From the NCBI GenBank assembly GCA_963842775.1, contig CAWJHQ010000002.1, forward strand, positions 1 to 64,000: a stretch of 64,000 bases of DNA, written 5' to 3'. The number at the start of each line of letters is the position of its first letter. Within the stretch, counting starts at the first letter, position 1. Positions 1 through 8,227 of the stretch are shown piece after piece. Under the pieces are notes generated by a model. It made no database searches and was not told the DNA's origin. It worked only from the letters and a program-made list of their open reading frames with translations. The stretch comes from R-RK-3 sp963842775. Its GTDB lineage: Bacteria > Pseudomonadota > Alphaproteobacteria > Rhizobiales > Rhodomicrobiaceae. Both the position numbers and the translations under genes were made by a program.

Positions 1-169
1 CCCCGCCGCGGCACTGGCCTCATAGTTATTCACGTGCCTATTTCCGATCGGCGCAACCTCTAAGTCTGCCAGGGGGGACTTGTGCCGCTCCTGGAAGCAC
101 TTCAGAGGCCTGCGATATAGATGGGATCCCGCGTGGTGCCCTCCGAGTTCCCAGTGAGTTTTCGTGCCC

Positions 170-190
170 AAAAAAAAAAAAAAAAAAAAA
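170..190. repeat. Poly-A run of 21 bases
   Basis: An uninterrupted run of 21 adenines lies in otherwise GC-rich sequence. Such a run is out of place in this genome and could be a slippage-prone tract, a sequencing artefact or a contig-join artefact. I see no convincing gene in bases 1-269 around it. Confidence 0.9.
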
Positions 191-269
191 CTCGATGCCG
201 TCAAAGGAAGGATCGAAGCGCGCGAATTTCGCGTTCGGCGGAGTCGGTCACGCCCGAAGCAGACGCTCC

Positions 270-1253
270 TCAAGCAGCGTCATGCGCAATCTCGCGCGGC
301 CGGGGCAATGGTTTCGCTCTCACAGCTTCGTCGATTGCCGACATGACGCTCTCGGTCGCGGTCTGATGAACCATGTGACCTGCCCCCGGAACACGGTGAA
401 ACGTACTTTGCTTGACATCCGCGTGTAGCCGAGCCGACTGCTCATCGATGTTGATCAACCGGTCTTTGCTTCCGGCGATGATGACGACCGGCATCGTCAG
501 TCGCGAATAATCCCCTTGGAAGGCAAATGCGTCCGGGATCATGAGAGCCAATTCTGCTGCACTGCTGCGGATCTGTGACGGCCTGACCGCCATCTCTTTC
601 GGGAAACCCGCGAATTTCTTCGGACCGGGGCCGGACCAAATATCTTGCGCATTAAAAGCGGCCACATCGCTCGGCTAATCAGGGGCGCGAGGGTGTATCT
701 CATAACGTCGCCGATGACCGGTATCGCAGGCCCCGACAACAGGCCACATCGGCTCGCACACTTGGGTAATAATAGCCCGAGGCTAGAACCAAGCCGCTAA
801 CCGTCTGAGGGTATCTCAGTGCGAGTGCCACCGCGACTGAAGCACCCCACGAATGCCCCACAACGACCGCGCGAGAGACGTCAAGCTGCCCAGCGCCTGA
901 TGAATATTGTCGGCTTGGGCCCCTGGCGTCCAGATCCTGGATCGAGGACGGTCGCTGTGGCCATAGCCAGGGCGGTCAAACACAATGACACGATATTTCT
1001 GGGCAGCCATCTCGATAAGGCCGCTCGATTCGAAATCCTGAATCATGCTGCCATTGCCATGCAGCAGAACAAGCGCCTCGCCCCGACCGCGCTCGACATA
1101 ATGCAGCCGGACGCCGTCGACCTCCAGAAAGTGTCCCGCCGGCGGGTTGTTTCGCTCGGCTTTCGCGGCGAGATATCGGTTAACAAGGGCAGAAACGGCG
1201 AGCACTCCGGCGGCGGCGGCAGCCATCGCATAGGGCTTGGATTGTGGGATCAT
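270..1253 (-). pseudogene. Alpha/beta-fold hydrolase, broken by about three frameshifts
   Basis: Read on the minus strand from the ATG at 1253, the product begins with a hydrophobic N-terminal anchor and then the hydrolase core (FLEVDGVRLHYVERGRG, LLHGNGSMIQDFE). Near 880 the frame shifts; in the next frame the nucleophile elbow GHSWGAS is readable. Two more shifts near 750 and 620 are needed to reach the C-terminal part, which has the acid motif SKDRLIN and the catalytic-His region GAGHMVHQ. All three members of the Ser-Asp-His triad are thus present, in different frames. The order of motifs is that of the alpha/beta hydrolase family (esterase, epoxide hydrolase or haloperoxidase type); the substrate is unknown. 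It may be a recent pseudogene, or an intact gene with indel errors like many others in this window. Confidence 0.7.
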
Positions 1254-1485
1254 AAGTATCTTTTCCGAGAAAGTGTGAGGACTATACAGCGGGAGCTCCA
1301 AAATGCTGCACCGCAACAAGGCAACTTAGGGAACCACATTTCGTTCCATGCCGAACGCCCGAAACTCAATCCGCAGTGACGCAACAAATCGGCATTCGCG
1401 TTCGCAGGCCGACGACACGAGCCCCGCAGCACACCAATTCCCTAGGGTCAATCCCGCGGACGCGAGAAGTCTCGTCCGAAACGTG

Positions 1486-1986
1486 CTATTGGTCAATAGC
1501 ATCTACTGCCCGATTAGAAACTCGCAGCAGCCACCATCCGCCCAGGAACATCAGCGCACCCCAGACGAGAAAGCCGATGTCCCAATAGATCCATTGCTGC
1601 TGCGGCACGGTCTCGTTGACGTGGTGAAGTCGCAGGATGTGATGGTCGACGATGCCTTCAACCAGATTGAAAATGCCAAATCCCATCAAGATGGATGCCG
1701 GCAGCAGCTTGCCTGACCATCGGATGTGCTGTTTGCGCGCGGTACGCCAAAGGATGGTGAGGCCCGTTGCCACGAACACATATGTGCTGGCGTGGAAGAT
1801 GCCGTCCCAGACGATGTTGAATTGGAGGTTGTCCAGTGTGGTGGCGGGGTAACCGGCACTGGTCAGCATATGATGCCATTGCAGGATCTGATGCAGCACG
1901 ATCCCGTCGAAGAAGCCGCCCAGTCCCAGGCCGAGAAAGATGCCTGCCAGAATGGGAAAATCGCGCTTGCTGACGTCTCGATCCAT
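1486..1986 (-). CDS. DUF2243 family membrane protein
   Basis: This is a 166-residue integral membrane protein with about four hydrophobic segments. The first reads ILAGIFLGLGLGGFFDG. It is followed by a His-rich stretch (LHQILQWHHM) and later by IVDHHILRLHHV; this pattern of repeated His motifs at membrane borders is typical of DUF2243 proteins, whose function is unknown. The start at 1986 is preferred over an upstream in-frame start because GGAG lies about 9 bases before it and the upstream extension is unlike a protein. A perfect EcfG-type promoter lies about 40 bases upstream (2025-2050), so general stress control is likely. The next genes on the other strand are also stress-type genes. 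Confidence 0.85.
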   Translation of the reverse strand: MDRDVSKRDFPILAGIFLGLGLGGFFDGIVLHQILQWHHMLTSAGYPATTLDNLQFNIVWDGIFHASTYVFVATGLTILWRTARKQHIRWSGKLLPASILMGFGIFNLVEGIVDHHILRLHHVNETVPQQQWIYWDIGFLVWGALMFLGGWWLLRVSNRAVDAIDQ

Positions 1987-2024
1987 GCTCGTACGCTCCG
2001 GATGCGGATGAATGTCGGGACAGC

Positions 2025-2050
2025 AACGAAGCGGAGATGAGGCAAGTTCC
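2025..2050 (-). promoter_or_regulatory. EcfG-type promoter for the DUF2243 gene
   Basis: On the minus strand the sequence reads GGAAC, 17 bases, CGTT, which matches the known alphaproteobacterial EcfG consensus (GGAAC-N16/17-CGTT) at every fixed position. The -10 element ends 39 bases before the ATG at 1986. It stands head to head with a second candidate at 2070-2095. Confidence 0.75.
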
Positions 2051-2069
2051 AGAAATCCGATTTCCGCCA

Positions 2070-2095
2070 GGAACCTCCGTGCAAGGACGGGAGTT
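2070..2095 (+). promoter_or_regulatory. EcfG-type promoter for the 2122 gene
   Basis: The plus strand reads GGAAC, 17 bases, AGTT: one mismatch from consensus, in the least conserved -10 position. It ends 26 bases before the ATG at 2122, which has a strong GGAGG ribosome site. It may drive both the small gene at 2122 and the DUF892 gene at 2445. Confidence 0.6.
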
Positions 2096-2121
2096 GGATC
2101 GCCGTCAACCCGGAGGACATC

Positions 2122-2358
2122 ATGCATCCCGACGACGGCAATCCTGAGGACCTACCTGGGCAGGATACACATCCCTCGCCTCCAGCTGAGACGGATCTGG
2201 AGCGACGCCCCGACAATGTCGGCCAGAGCGGGCGGTGGAGGCACAAGGAGACGGGGAAAACATCACCGCGCTACGGGCACGAGGAAGCCACCCACTCGAC
2301 GGATCAGGGCTGGCCAGCTCCAGGTGGTGACCCAAGGCCGAAAGGCGATACGCCTTAA
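2122..2358 (+). CDS. Small hydrophilic protein of unknown function
   Basis: This gene encodes 78 residues, almost all polar, rich in Pro, Gly, Asp, Glu, His and Arg, with no hydrophobic core; it would be expected to be disordered. I recognise no family. Support for a real gene comes from context. GGAGG sits 6 bases before the ATG, an EcfG-type promoter ends 26 bases upstream, and the gene precedes a DUF892 stress gene on the same strand after an 86-base gap. Small disordered proteins of this kind are common in stress regulons, but no function can be assigned. Confidence 0.5.
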   Translation: MHPDDGNPEDLPGQDTHPSPPAETDLERRPDNVGQSGRWRHKETGKTSPRYGHEEATHSTDQGWPAPGGDPRPKGDTP

Positions 2359-2444
2359 ACGGTTGCCTGGAGTCCGTAAGGGCGGCGGGCTGCTTTACCT
2401 ACCCACATCAATGGAAATAAGCCTATCTGCGAATGGAGAGAAAA

Positions 2445-2957
2445 ATGGCCACTAAGACAGCCACTAAGACATTGGACAATCTATTTTTGGACACGTTGAA
2501 GGATGTCTACTACGCCGAGAAAAAGATCCTGCGGACGCTGCCAAAAATGGCGAAGGCCGCCAATGCGCAAGAGCTTGCCGCAGCCTTTGAAAAGCATCGT
2601 GATCAGACCGAGGTGCAAGTCGACCGCCTGGAAAGGGTATTCGAGATGCTCGGCAAACGTCCGCAGGGCAAGACGTGTCCGGCGATCGACGGCATCATCG
2701 AGGAAGGCCAGGAGATCATGGACGACTACAAGTCATCGCCGGCGCTCGATGCGGGATTGCTTGCCGCGGCGCAAGCGGTGGAGCATTACGAGATCACCCG
2801 CTATGGCACGTTGAAGCGCTGGGCGGAGGTGATGGGCATGAGCGAAGCCGCACTGCTCCTCGACGAAACGCTTCAGGAGGAATTGCAAACCGACGAGGAT
2901 CTGAGCGCCCTCGCGGACCTAAAGGTCAACGCAGAAGCTCTGACGAACGCTGTATAG
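2445..2957 (+). CDS. DUF892 (YciE/YciF-type) ferritin-like stress protein
   Basis: This 170-residue, all-helical protein belongs to the DUF892 family, related to ferritin-like four-helix bundles. It opens with LDNLFLDTLKDVYYAEKKIL, the family signature. The carboxylate and His residues expected for a di-metal site recur along the helices (YYAEKKI, EKHRDQTEVQ, EGQEIMDDY, AVEHYEITRYG). The length is normal. The start at 2445 is chosen over one 12 bases upstream because GGAGAG lies 4 bases before it. Family members are induced by osmotic and general stress; the reaction is not established. It may be co-transcribed with the small gene at 2122, under an EcfG-type promoter. Confidence 0.88.
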   Translation: MATKTATKTLDNLFLDTLKDVYYAEKKILRTLPKMAKAANAQELAAAFEKHRDQTEVQVDRLERVFEMLGKRPQGKTCPAIDGIIEEGQEIMDDYKSSPALDAGLLAAAQAVEHYEITRYGTLKRWAEVMGMSEAALLLDETLQEELQTDEDLSALADLKVNAEALTNAV

Positions 2958-3720
2958 CGACTCTTCCGTTGGTGGCGTGAATAGTCGGGCCAGCGCTCAG
3001 GGTATTAGCGGGGTTGAGGAAGACGGAGCGGGCCGCCATCCCCTGTGCGGTCCGTAATAATCTCCTTGGCCGGGCGGACGCAGAAAGTTGCCCGCTCCTG
3101 ATTTTTCCAGCCGCTTCTCCCGGGGAGATGAAGCTGGATCGGGTCGTCTGACTAACCCGCGACGTCGAGAAAGATCCAGAGCTAGCGCGACACAATTCCC
3201 AGCCGGACCAGAACACGAGGTGCTTAATCGGTTTATGCGGCGCATAATTTACTTAATAATACCAATAAGATATAGACAAGAAATGCACCGACCATGCAAG
3301 CGATCTGCATTCGCCGGTTGATACCAAATATAATTGGAACCTTATTCGGCTGACATCTCTTTTGCAAATTGAGCCGCCCCATCGTGCGCTCTACCACCTC
3401 TTCTCATCTTCAGGAGTCGATGGCCAGCAACCCGAACCCGTGTCGAAATCACCGCGAACAGAGGCGCACGTTCTACTCGTACCGATGAATACGCGATCAA
3501 TCCGGCGGGCGCGTGAAGCCAGATGACACAACTCGAAGGTGGGACAGGTGGAAGATTGTTTGGATTGACTGCCTATTCAAGTAATCATGTTTATCTAGCA
3601 TAATCGCACAGATATTTTCTAAGTACAATTGGCCCACGATGCCGCACTGGTTTCGAGGATATACGGTATTGTCTGCATTTATACTGCGCGTGTAGTCATT
3701 TAATTTGTAAGAAAAATTCA
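2958..3720. other. Gene-free, partly AT-rich spacer
   Basis: No convincing gene is visible here. Bases 3235-3370 and 3540-3720 are clearly richer in A and T than the rest of the window. The open frames crossing the area look random. The spacer ends at the promoter of the repeat protein. Confidence 0.5.
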
Positions 3721-3746
3721 GGAACCTAGACAACAGGATGTAAGTT
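3721..3746 (+). promoter_or_regulatory. EcfG-type promoter for the charged-repeat protein
   Basis: The sequence reads GGAAC, 17 bases, AGTT, the same spacing and the same -10 variant as the site at 2070. It ends 39 bases before the ATG at 3786. Confidence 0.6.
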
Positions 3747-3785
3747 TGCAGTTGCAGTGAAATGCTACCAGTATAGGAGAGGTAA

Positions 3786-5039
3786 ATGCCTTCAAACAAC
3801 ACACGTAGTGATAACTCCCGCGATGAAGAGGGCCGGTTCACCAAACAGGCTTCCTCCGGTGGCCGTTCTCGCCGGGATGACGATGATGACGACCGCCGCT
3901 CCTCGGGCCGCTCGTCGCGAAGCCGGTCAAGCGATGACGATGGACGAGGCGAAGTCCGCGACCCTGAGCATGACGGACGCCTGAAGCAAAATCGCGATCG
4001 CGGCATATCGATGTCGTCCCGCGATGACGAGATGACGACCGTCGCTCCTCGGGCCGGTCGTCTCGCAGCCGGTCGAATGACGACGAGCAGGCCCGTGATG
4101 AAGAGGGCCGCTTCACCAGACAGGCTTCCTCCGGTGGCCGTTCTCGCCGGGACGACGACGATGACGACGATCGCCGCTCGTCGAGCCGCTCATCGCGGGG
4201 CCGGTCAAGCGATGAGATGGACGAGGCGAAGTCCGCGACCCTGAGCATGATGGCCGCCTGAAGCAAAATCGTGATCGCGGCATATCGATGTCGTCCCGCG
4301 ATGACGACGATGACGACCGTCGCTCCTCAGGCCGGTCGTCGCGCAGCCGGTCGAATGACGACGAGCAGTCCCGTGATGAAGACGGCCGCTTCACCAGGCA
4401 GGCTTCCTCCGGTGGCCGTTCTCGCCGGGACGATGATGATGACGACGATCGCCGCTCCTCGGGCCGTTCGTCCCGCAGCCGGTCGAATGACGACGAGCAG
4501 TCGATCGTGATGAAGACGGCCGCTTCACCAGACAGGCTTCCTCCGGTGGCCGTTCTCGCCGGGACGACGATGATGACGACGATCGCCGCTCCTCGAGCCG
4601 TTCATCGCGGGGCCGGTCAAGCGATGACGATGGACGAGGCGAAGTCCGCGACCCTGAGCATGATGGCCGCCTGAAGCAAAATCGTGATCGCGGCATATCG
4701 ATGTCGTCCCGCGATGACGATGATGATGACCGTCGCTCCTCGGGCCGCTCGTCTCGCAGCCGGTCGAATGACGACGACCGGGACCGTGATGAAGACGGCC
4801 GCTTCACCAGGCAGGCTTCCTCCGGTGGCCGTTCTCGCCGGGACGACGATGATGACGACGATCGCCGCTCGTCGAGCCGTTCATCGCGGGGCCGGTCAAG
4901 CGATGACGATGGACGAGGCGAAGTCCGGGATCCCGAGCATGATGGCCGCCTGAAGCAAAATCGCGATCGCGGCATATCGATGTCGTCCCGCGATGACGAT
5001 GACGACCGCCGCTCCTCAAGCCGGTCCCGGAGCCGGTAG
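3786..5039 (+). CDS. Tandem-repeat protein of acidic and Arg/Ser blocks, with compensating frameshifts
   Basis: The ATG at 3786 follows AGGAGAGG. The product, about 417 residues, is made of units containing EDGRFTRQASSGGRSRR, a run of Asp, RRSSGRSSRSRS or similar, then GRGEVRDPEHDGRLKQNRDR. The frame breaks three times: a missing C near 4030, a missing C near 4216 and two extra bases near 4507. The net change is zero, so the last 500 bases return to the starting frame. Comparison with the other repeat copies shows which bases are odd in each case. The protein has no hydrophobic core and should be disordered, with patches of opposite charge. A distant likeness to bacterial stress proteins with GDPEGH-type repeats is possible but unproven. 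It has an EcfG-type promoter and a Mn catalase gene follows. Confidence 0.7.
3830..5010 (+). repeat. Tandem DNA repeats of about 277 bp inside the charged-repeat gene
   Basis: The stretch starting CTTCACCA.GCAGGCTTCCTC recurs near 3829, 4109, 4388, 4524 and 4801. The stretch GATCGCGGCATATCGATGTC recurs near 3996, 4275, 4687 and 4967. The period is about 277 bases, with one extra half-unit of about 136 bases. Copies differ by a few bases, so unequal exchange or assembly collapse is possible. Confidence 0.85.
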
Positions 5040-5081
5040 AAGGCTTCGGAGGCTCATAACAAAATAGGGCCTGTCTGAGTA

Positions 5082-5117
5082 AGTCGGCGAAGGGGCAACA
5101 ATCCACCTTCGCCGACT
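5082..5117 (+). terminator. Perfect 12-bp hairpin after the repeat gene
   Basis: AGTCGGCGAAGG and CCTTCGCCGACT pair perfectly around a 12-base loop. There is no T-run after it, so it is a possible terminator or mRNA-stabilising hairpin. A second, 7-bp inverted repeat (CTAGGGC at 5145, GCCCTAG at 5180) lies before the catalase gene. Confidence 0.5.
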
Positions 5118-5215
5118 GAGACGCGCGCACTTATGCGTCCCTCTCTAGGGCAAGGCATTGCTACACGCATACCTCCCTCGCCCTAGCGAGGTTCACTCAA
5201 AGGAAGGATTTCCTC

Positions 5216-6139
5216 ATGTTCATGCGAATTGACAAACTGCAGATCGACCTGCCGGCACCGAAACGCCAGGATCCCAATGCAGCTGCCGCGCTGCAAGAAT
5301 TGCTTGGCGGGAAATATGGAGAGATGTCGACGCTCGGGAACTATCTGTTTCAGAGTTTTAATTTCCGCAGCAAGAAGAAGTTGCGGCCTTTTTACAGCCT
5401 GGTCGCGGCCATAACCGCTGAGGAGCTCGGCCACGTCGAACTGGTCAGCAATGGCGTAGCCATGCTCAACAATGGACCGGATAACGATGGTGATAGTGTT
5501 GACGGGGGCGACATTTCCGGTGCGCCCTTTGAGGACATGAAGGACATCCGGCTAGCCGGAGGTTTTTTCTCGAATGGCGGCGGCGCAACACCCATCAATA
5601 GCAACGGCGCACCGTGGAACAATGATTTCGTGACCACGACGGGCAATGTCGTGACCGACCTTCTGCATAATTTCCATCTTGAGTGTGGGGCGCGTCTGCA
5701 CAAGCTTCGCGTTTACGAGACTTTGTCAGACCCGACCGGACGAGAGGTTTGCGGCTATCTTCTGGTCCGCGGCTCGGTTCATGCTCATGCCTACGCGCTG
5801 GCGCTGAAAAATATCACTGGCGTGGAAATCGAGAAGATGCTGCCAACGCCGAACATTAATCTCGACAAGATCCCCGAATGTGAAAAATATCTCGCGGAAG
5901 GCTCGCATTGCCGCCTCTATACATTTAGCCCCAAAGACTACAAGGAAATTGCCGGTATTTGGGGGAATGGCGAACAGGCGCTGCCTGGCGACCCTCCTGG
6001 CGAACTGGTGGTGCTGGACGGCACGCCCGATGGCGGCAAGATCCATCAACTCACAGGCGTTCCCTCGGCGTTTACACCGGATTATGCGCCTGAGGAAATG
6101 TTTGAAATCGCGACAAAGCTGTACAAGAAATCTCGCTGA
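5216..6139 (+). CDS. Manganese (non-haem) catalase
   Basis: This enzyme splits hydrogen peroxide into water and oxygen using a di-manganese site. The 307-residue length fits the family. By position and spacing the metal ligands known from the Lactobacillus enzyme are all present: Glu36 (KYGEMST), Glu70 and His73 (AEELGHVE), Glu156 (HLECGAR) and His189 (SVHAHAY). The motif FHLECGARLHKLRVYE is typical. No signal peptide is seen, so it should be cytoplasmic. The start follows AAGGAAGG at a good distance; a second ATG two codons on is possible. It lies downstream of the charged-repeat gene, with a hairpin between them, and ends at a shared two-way terminator. No EcfG-type site is visible directly upstream. 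Confidence 0.93.
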   Translation: MFMRIDKLQIDLPAPKRQDPNAAAALQELLGGKYGEMSTLGNYLFQSFNFRSKKKLRPFYSLVAAITAEELGHVELVSNGVAMLNNGPDNDGDSVDGGDISGAPFEDMKDIRLAGGFFSNGGGATPINSNGAPWNNDFVTTTGNVVTDLLHNFHLECGARLHKLRVYETLSDPTGREVCGYLLVRGSVHAHAYALALKNITGVEIEKMLPTPNINLDKIPECEKYLAEGSHCRLYTFSPKDYKEIAGIWGNGEQALPGDPPGELVVLDGTPDGGKIHQLTGVPSAFTPDYAPEEMFEIATKLYKKSR

Positions 6140-6171
6140 CCACGACGGAAAGGTCGACCAGCAAAAAATAT

Positions 6172-6200
6172 AAAGGCCGCCTCCGAAAGAGGCGGCCTTT
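6172..6200. terminator. Two-way rho-independent terminator
   Basis: AAAGGCCGCCTC and GAGGCGGCCTTT form a perfect 12-bp stem with loop CGAAA. It lies between the converging catalase gene and sugar dehydrogenase gene. A T-rich tail follows on the minus strand, and the stem's own terminal T's serve the plus strand. Confidence 0.85.
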
Positions 6201-6213
6201 ATAATGCCTGTGC

Positions 6214-8016
6214 TTATTTCGGGGGGTTTACAGTCTGGGCGTAAGTGCCAATCAGCTCACCCTTGGCGATGACGTGCCCTTCCGCAGCCGCCAGCACTTG
6301 ATCGCGATCCGCGCCCGGGGGAATGTCGAGCATCTTGTCCAGCGCCAGAATCTGGAAATGATAGTGATGCTGTTTGTCGCCGACAGGCGGGCGCGGACCG
6401 AAATAGCCAACAACGCCACGGCTTGTTCTCCCTTGGAGCATTCCCTCCGGATCGGTCAGGCGCGGTTGTTCCTGAACGCCCTCGGGCAGTTTTGTAACAT
6501 CCGCCGGGATGTTCCAAGCGACCCAATGAACGAAGGGCGTGATCGGCTTTGCGTCCGGGTCTTCAGCGATGATGGCATAGGATTTCGCGCCATTTACAGG
6601 CGACCATGCAAGCGGTGGCGACACACCGTCGGCATACTCGCTGTGCTTTGTCGGGATGGCGGCATTAGGCCGTATGGTCGCAGAGGAAACCTTGATTGGT
6701 TTGTCGTCGCCCCGGCTGTTCGTGCTGGGACGTTTATTCGCGAGCGGTACCCCAATGCCCTGCGAGGTCTGCTTCTTCATCGCCTCGGCGGGCGGCGATA
6801 GGGAAGCGGTCGCCTCCCTGGCGGCGGCCGAGCCGGTAGATGCGATCCGATAGATCACCCCATTGGCGTCGTCAGCCATCAGCATCGAACCGTCCTTCGC
6901 AATGGCAAGTCCAACGGGCCGCGCGATGTGGGATTTGCCGCCATCGGTCAGAAACCCTGTCACGAATGGTTCGATCGTCTTGGGCTGGCCGTTCTCGAAG
7001 CGGATGCGCACGATCTCATAGCCGGAGGGCTGCTGGCGATTCCAAGACCCGCGCATCGTAACGAAAGCGTCGCCCTTATACTCCGCCGGGACAGCGGCGC
7101 CCGAGGCGAACACCATCTGCATCGGCGCCGCGTGGGCAGTATAGCCCAACGTCATCGGCACGCTGTTTGCCTTCCACTGCTCCTTGGTGATTTCGCCGAC
7201 CGGCGTCGATTGCGGATTGAGGCCGCCATCGCCGAAGACATGCGGCCAGCCATATTGCTTGCCTGCCTCGATCTTATTCAGTTCCTCCGGCTGCTCATCA
7301 TCGCCGAGAAAGTCGATGCCGTGATCCATGCCCCATAGTTCGCCTGTTTCGGGATGCCAGGCGAAGCCGATGGTGTTGCGCAGGCCTTTGGCGAAAATCG
7401 TGCGGCTCTTGCCGTCGGGGCTGGCCCGCAACAGCGTGGCATTCTCCTGATTGCTTTCGTTGCAGGCATTGCACGTGGAGCCGACCCTTATGTAAAGCAT
7501 GTCGTCCGGGCCGAAGGCGATCGTGCGGTTCGGATGCTGGCCGGAATCGGGGAGATCGCCAATGATCATTTGCAACGGTTCGAGCTGGCCGTCTGGCCGG
7601 ATCGCCGCAACGAACACCTCTTTCACCGTAATGAGGTAGAGCTTGCCCTTATGGATGGCCAGGCCGTGCACGCCGGGCCGATGCGCAACGGCGATCGGTT
7701 CGCCATCGGCAACGCCGTCGCTATTTGCATCCTTTAACAGCAGCACATCGCCCTGCTCGCGGCGGCTGACATAAATATCGCCGTTGGGAGCAACGGCGAT
7801 AATGCGAGCATTCTTCAAACCCGTGGCGAACGGCTTCACTGTGAAGCCATCGGGCGCTTTGATCTGCGCAATGCGATCGGAGGTGGGCTCGGCTTTGTTG
7901 GGTTTCACAACATGAGCTGTGATAGCGACTTCGGTGCCGTCGCCTTGCTGCGCGGCAGCAGGAAGCGCGGTCGCCAGCGCCGCCAATGCAGTTGCGGCGT
8001 AGAGATTGTTTTTCAT
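6214..8016 (-). CDS. Secreted PQQ-type glucose/sorbosone dehydrogenase fused to a PEBP domain
   Basis: The 600-residue protein starts with a signal peptide (MKNNLYAATALAALATALPA, cleaved near AAQQ). Residues of about 50-410 form a beta-propeller of the glucose/sorbosone dehydrogenase type, with typical blades such as ARIIAVAPNGDIYVSRR, GLRNTIGFAWHPETGELWG and NKIEAGKQYGWPHVFGDGG. These enzymes oxidise sugars in the periplasm with PQQ. Residues of about 455-600 are a phosphatidylethanolamine-binding-like (YbhB/YbcL) domain, shown by EYADGVSPPLAW, AIIAEDPDA, FVHWVAWNIP and GYFGPRPPVGD. The start at 8016 follows GGAG and is the one that gives a signal peptide. An EcfG-type promoter lies 29 bases upstream. 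Neither substrate nor PQQ use can be proven from sequence. Confidence 0.88.
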   Translation of the reverse strand: MKNNLYAATALAALATALPAAAQQGDGTEVAITAHVVKPNKAEPTSDRIAQIKAPDGFTVKPFATGLKNARIIAVAPNGDIYVSRREQGDVLLLKDANSDGVADGEPIAVAHRPGVHGLAIHKGKLYLITVKEVFVAAIRPDGQLEPLQMIIGDLPDSGQHPNRTIAFGPDDMLYIRVGSTCNACNESNQENATLLRASPDGKSRTIFAKGLRNTIGFAWHPETGELWGMDHGIDFLGDDEQPEELNKIEAGKQYGWPHVFGDGGLNPQSTPVGEITKEQWKANSVPMTLGYTAHAAPMQMVFASGAAVPAEYKGDAFVTMRGSWNRQQPSGYEIVRIRFENGQPKTIEPFVTGFLTDGGKSHIARPVGLAIAKDGSMLMADDANGVIYRIASTGSAAAREATASLSPPAEAMKKQTSQGIGVPLANKRPSTNSRGDDKPIKVSSATIRPNAAIPTKHSEYADGVSPPLAWSPVNGAKSYAIIAEDPDAKPITPFVHWVAWNIPADVTKLPEGVQEQPRLTDPEGMLQGRTSRGVVGYFGPRPPVGDKQHHYHFQILALDKMLDIPPGADRDQVLAAAEGHVIAKGELIGTYAQTVNPPK

Positions 8017-8044
8017 TGGAAACTCCGAGAAAGATTTCTCGGAC

Positions 8045-8070
8045 AACCTCAGCCGCCGAGAAGCGGTTCC
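8045..8070 (-). promoter_or_regulatory. EcfG-type promoter for the sugar dehydrogenase gene
   Basis: The minus strand reads GGAAC, 17 bases, GGTT, with one mismatch in the -10 element. It ends 28 bases before the ATG at 8016. It is divergent from the perfect site at 8107. Confidence 0.55.
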
Positions 8071-8106
8071 CAAATCTGCATCCCATGAAAGTGCGCCCTG
8101 ATGAGT

Positions 8107-8131
8107 GGAACTCCTCCGAGAAGCTGGCGTT
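8107..8131 (+). promoter_or_regulatory. EcfG-type promoter for the pncC gene
   Basis: The plus strand reads GGAAC, 16 bases, CGTT, a full match to the EcfG consensus. It ends 96 bases before the ATG at 8228, with no other gene between. Confidence 0.65.
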
Positions 8132-8227
8132 GAACTGTCGGAGCGCGGGTAGCTCGTTTTTGGTCCCCTTGACCACCGAACGGGCGCTCGCGCTTAGCGT
8201 GTCAGGTCAGCCCAATCCCTCCGTGCC

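Noticed and set aside
3829..5010. Regular repeats that might be a CRISPR array
   Set aside because: The units are about 277 bp, lie inside an open frame with a ribosome site and code for a repetitive protein. There are no short unique spacers and no cas genes.
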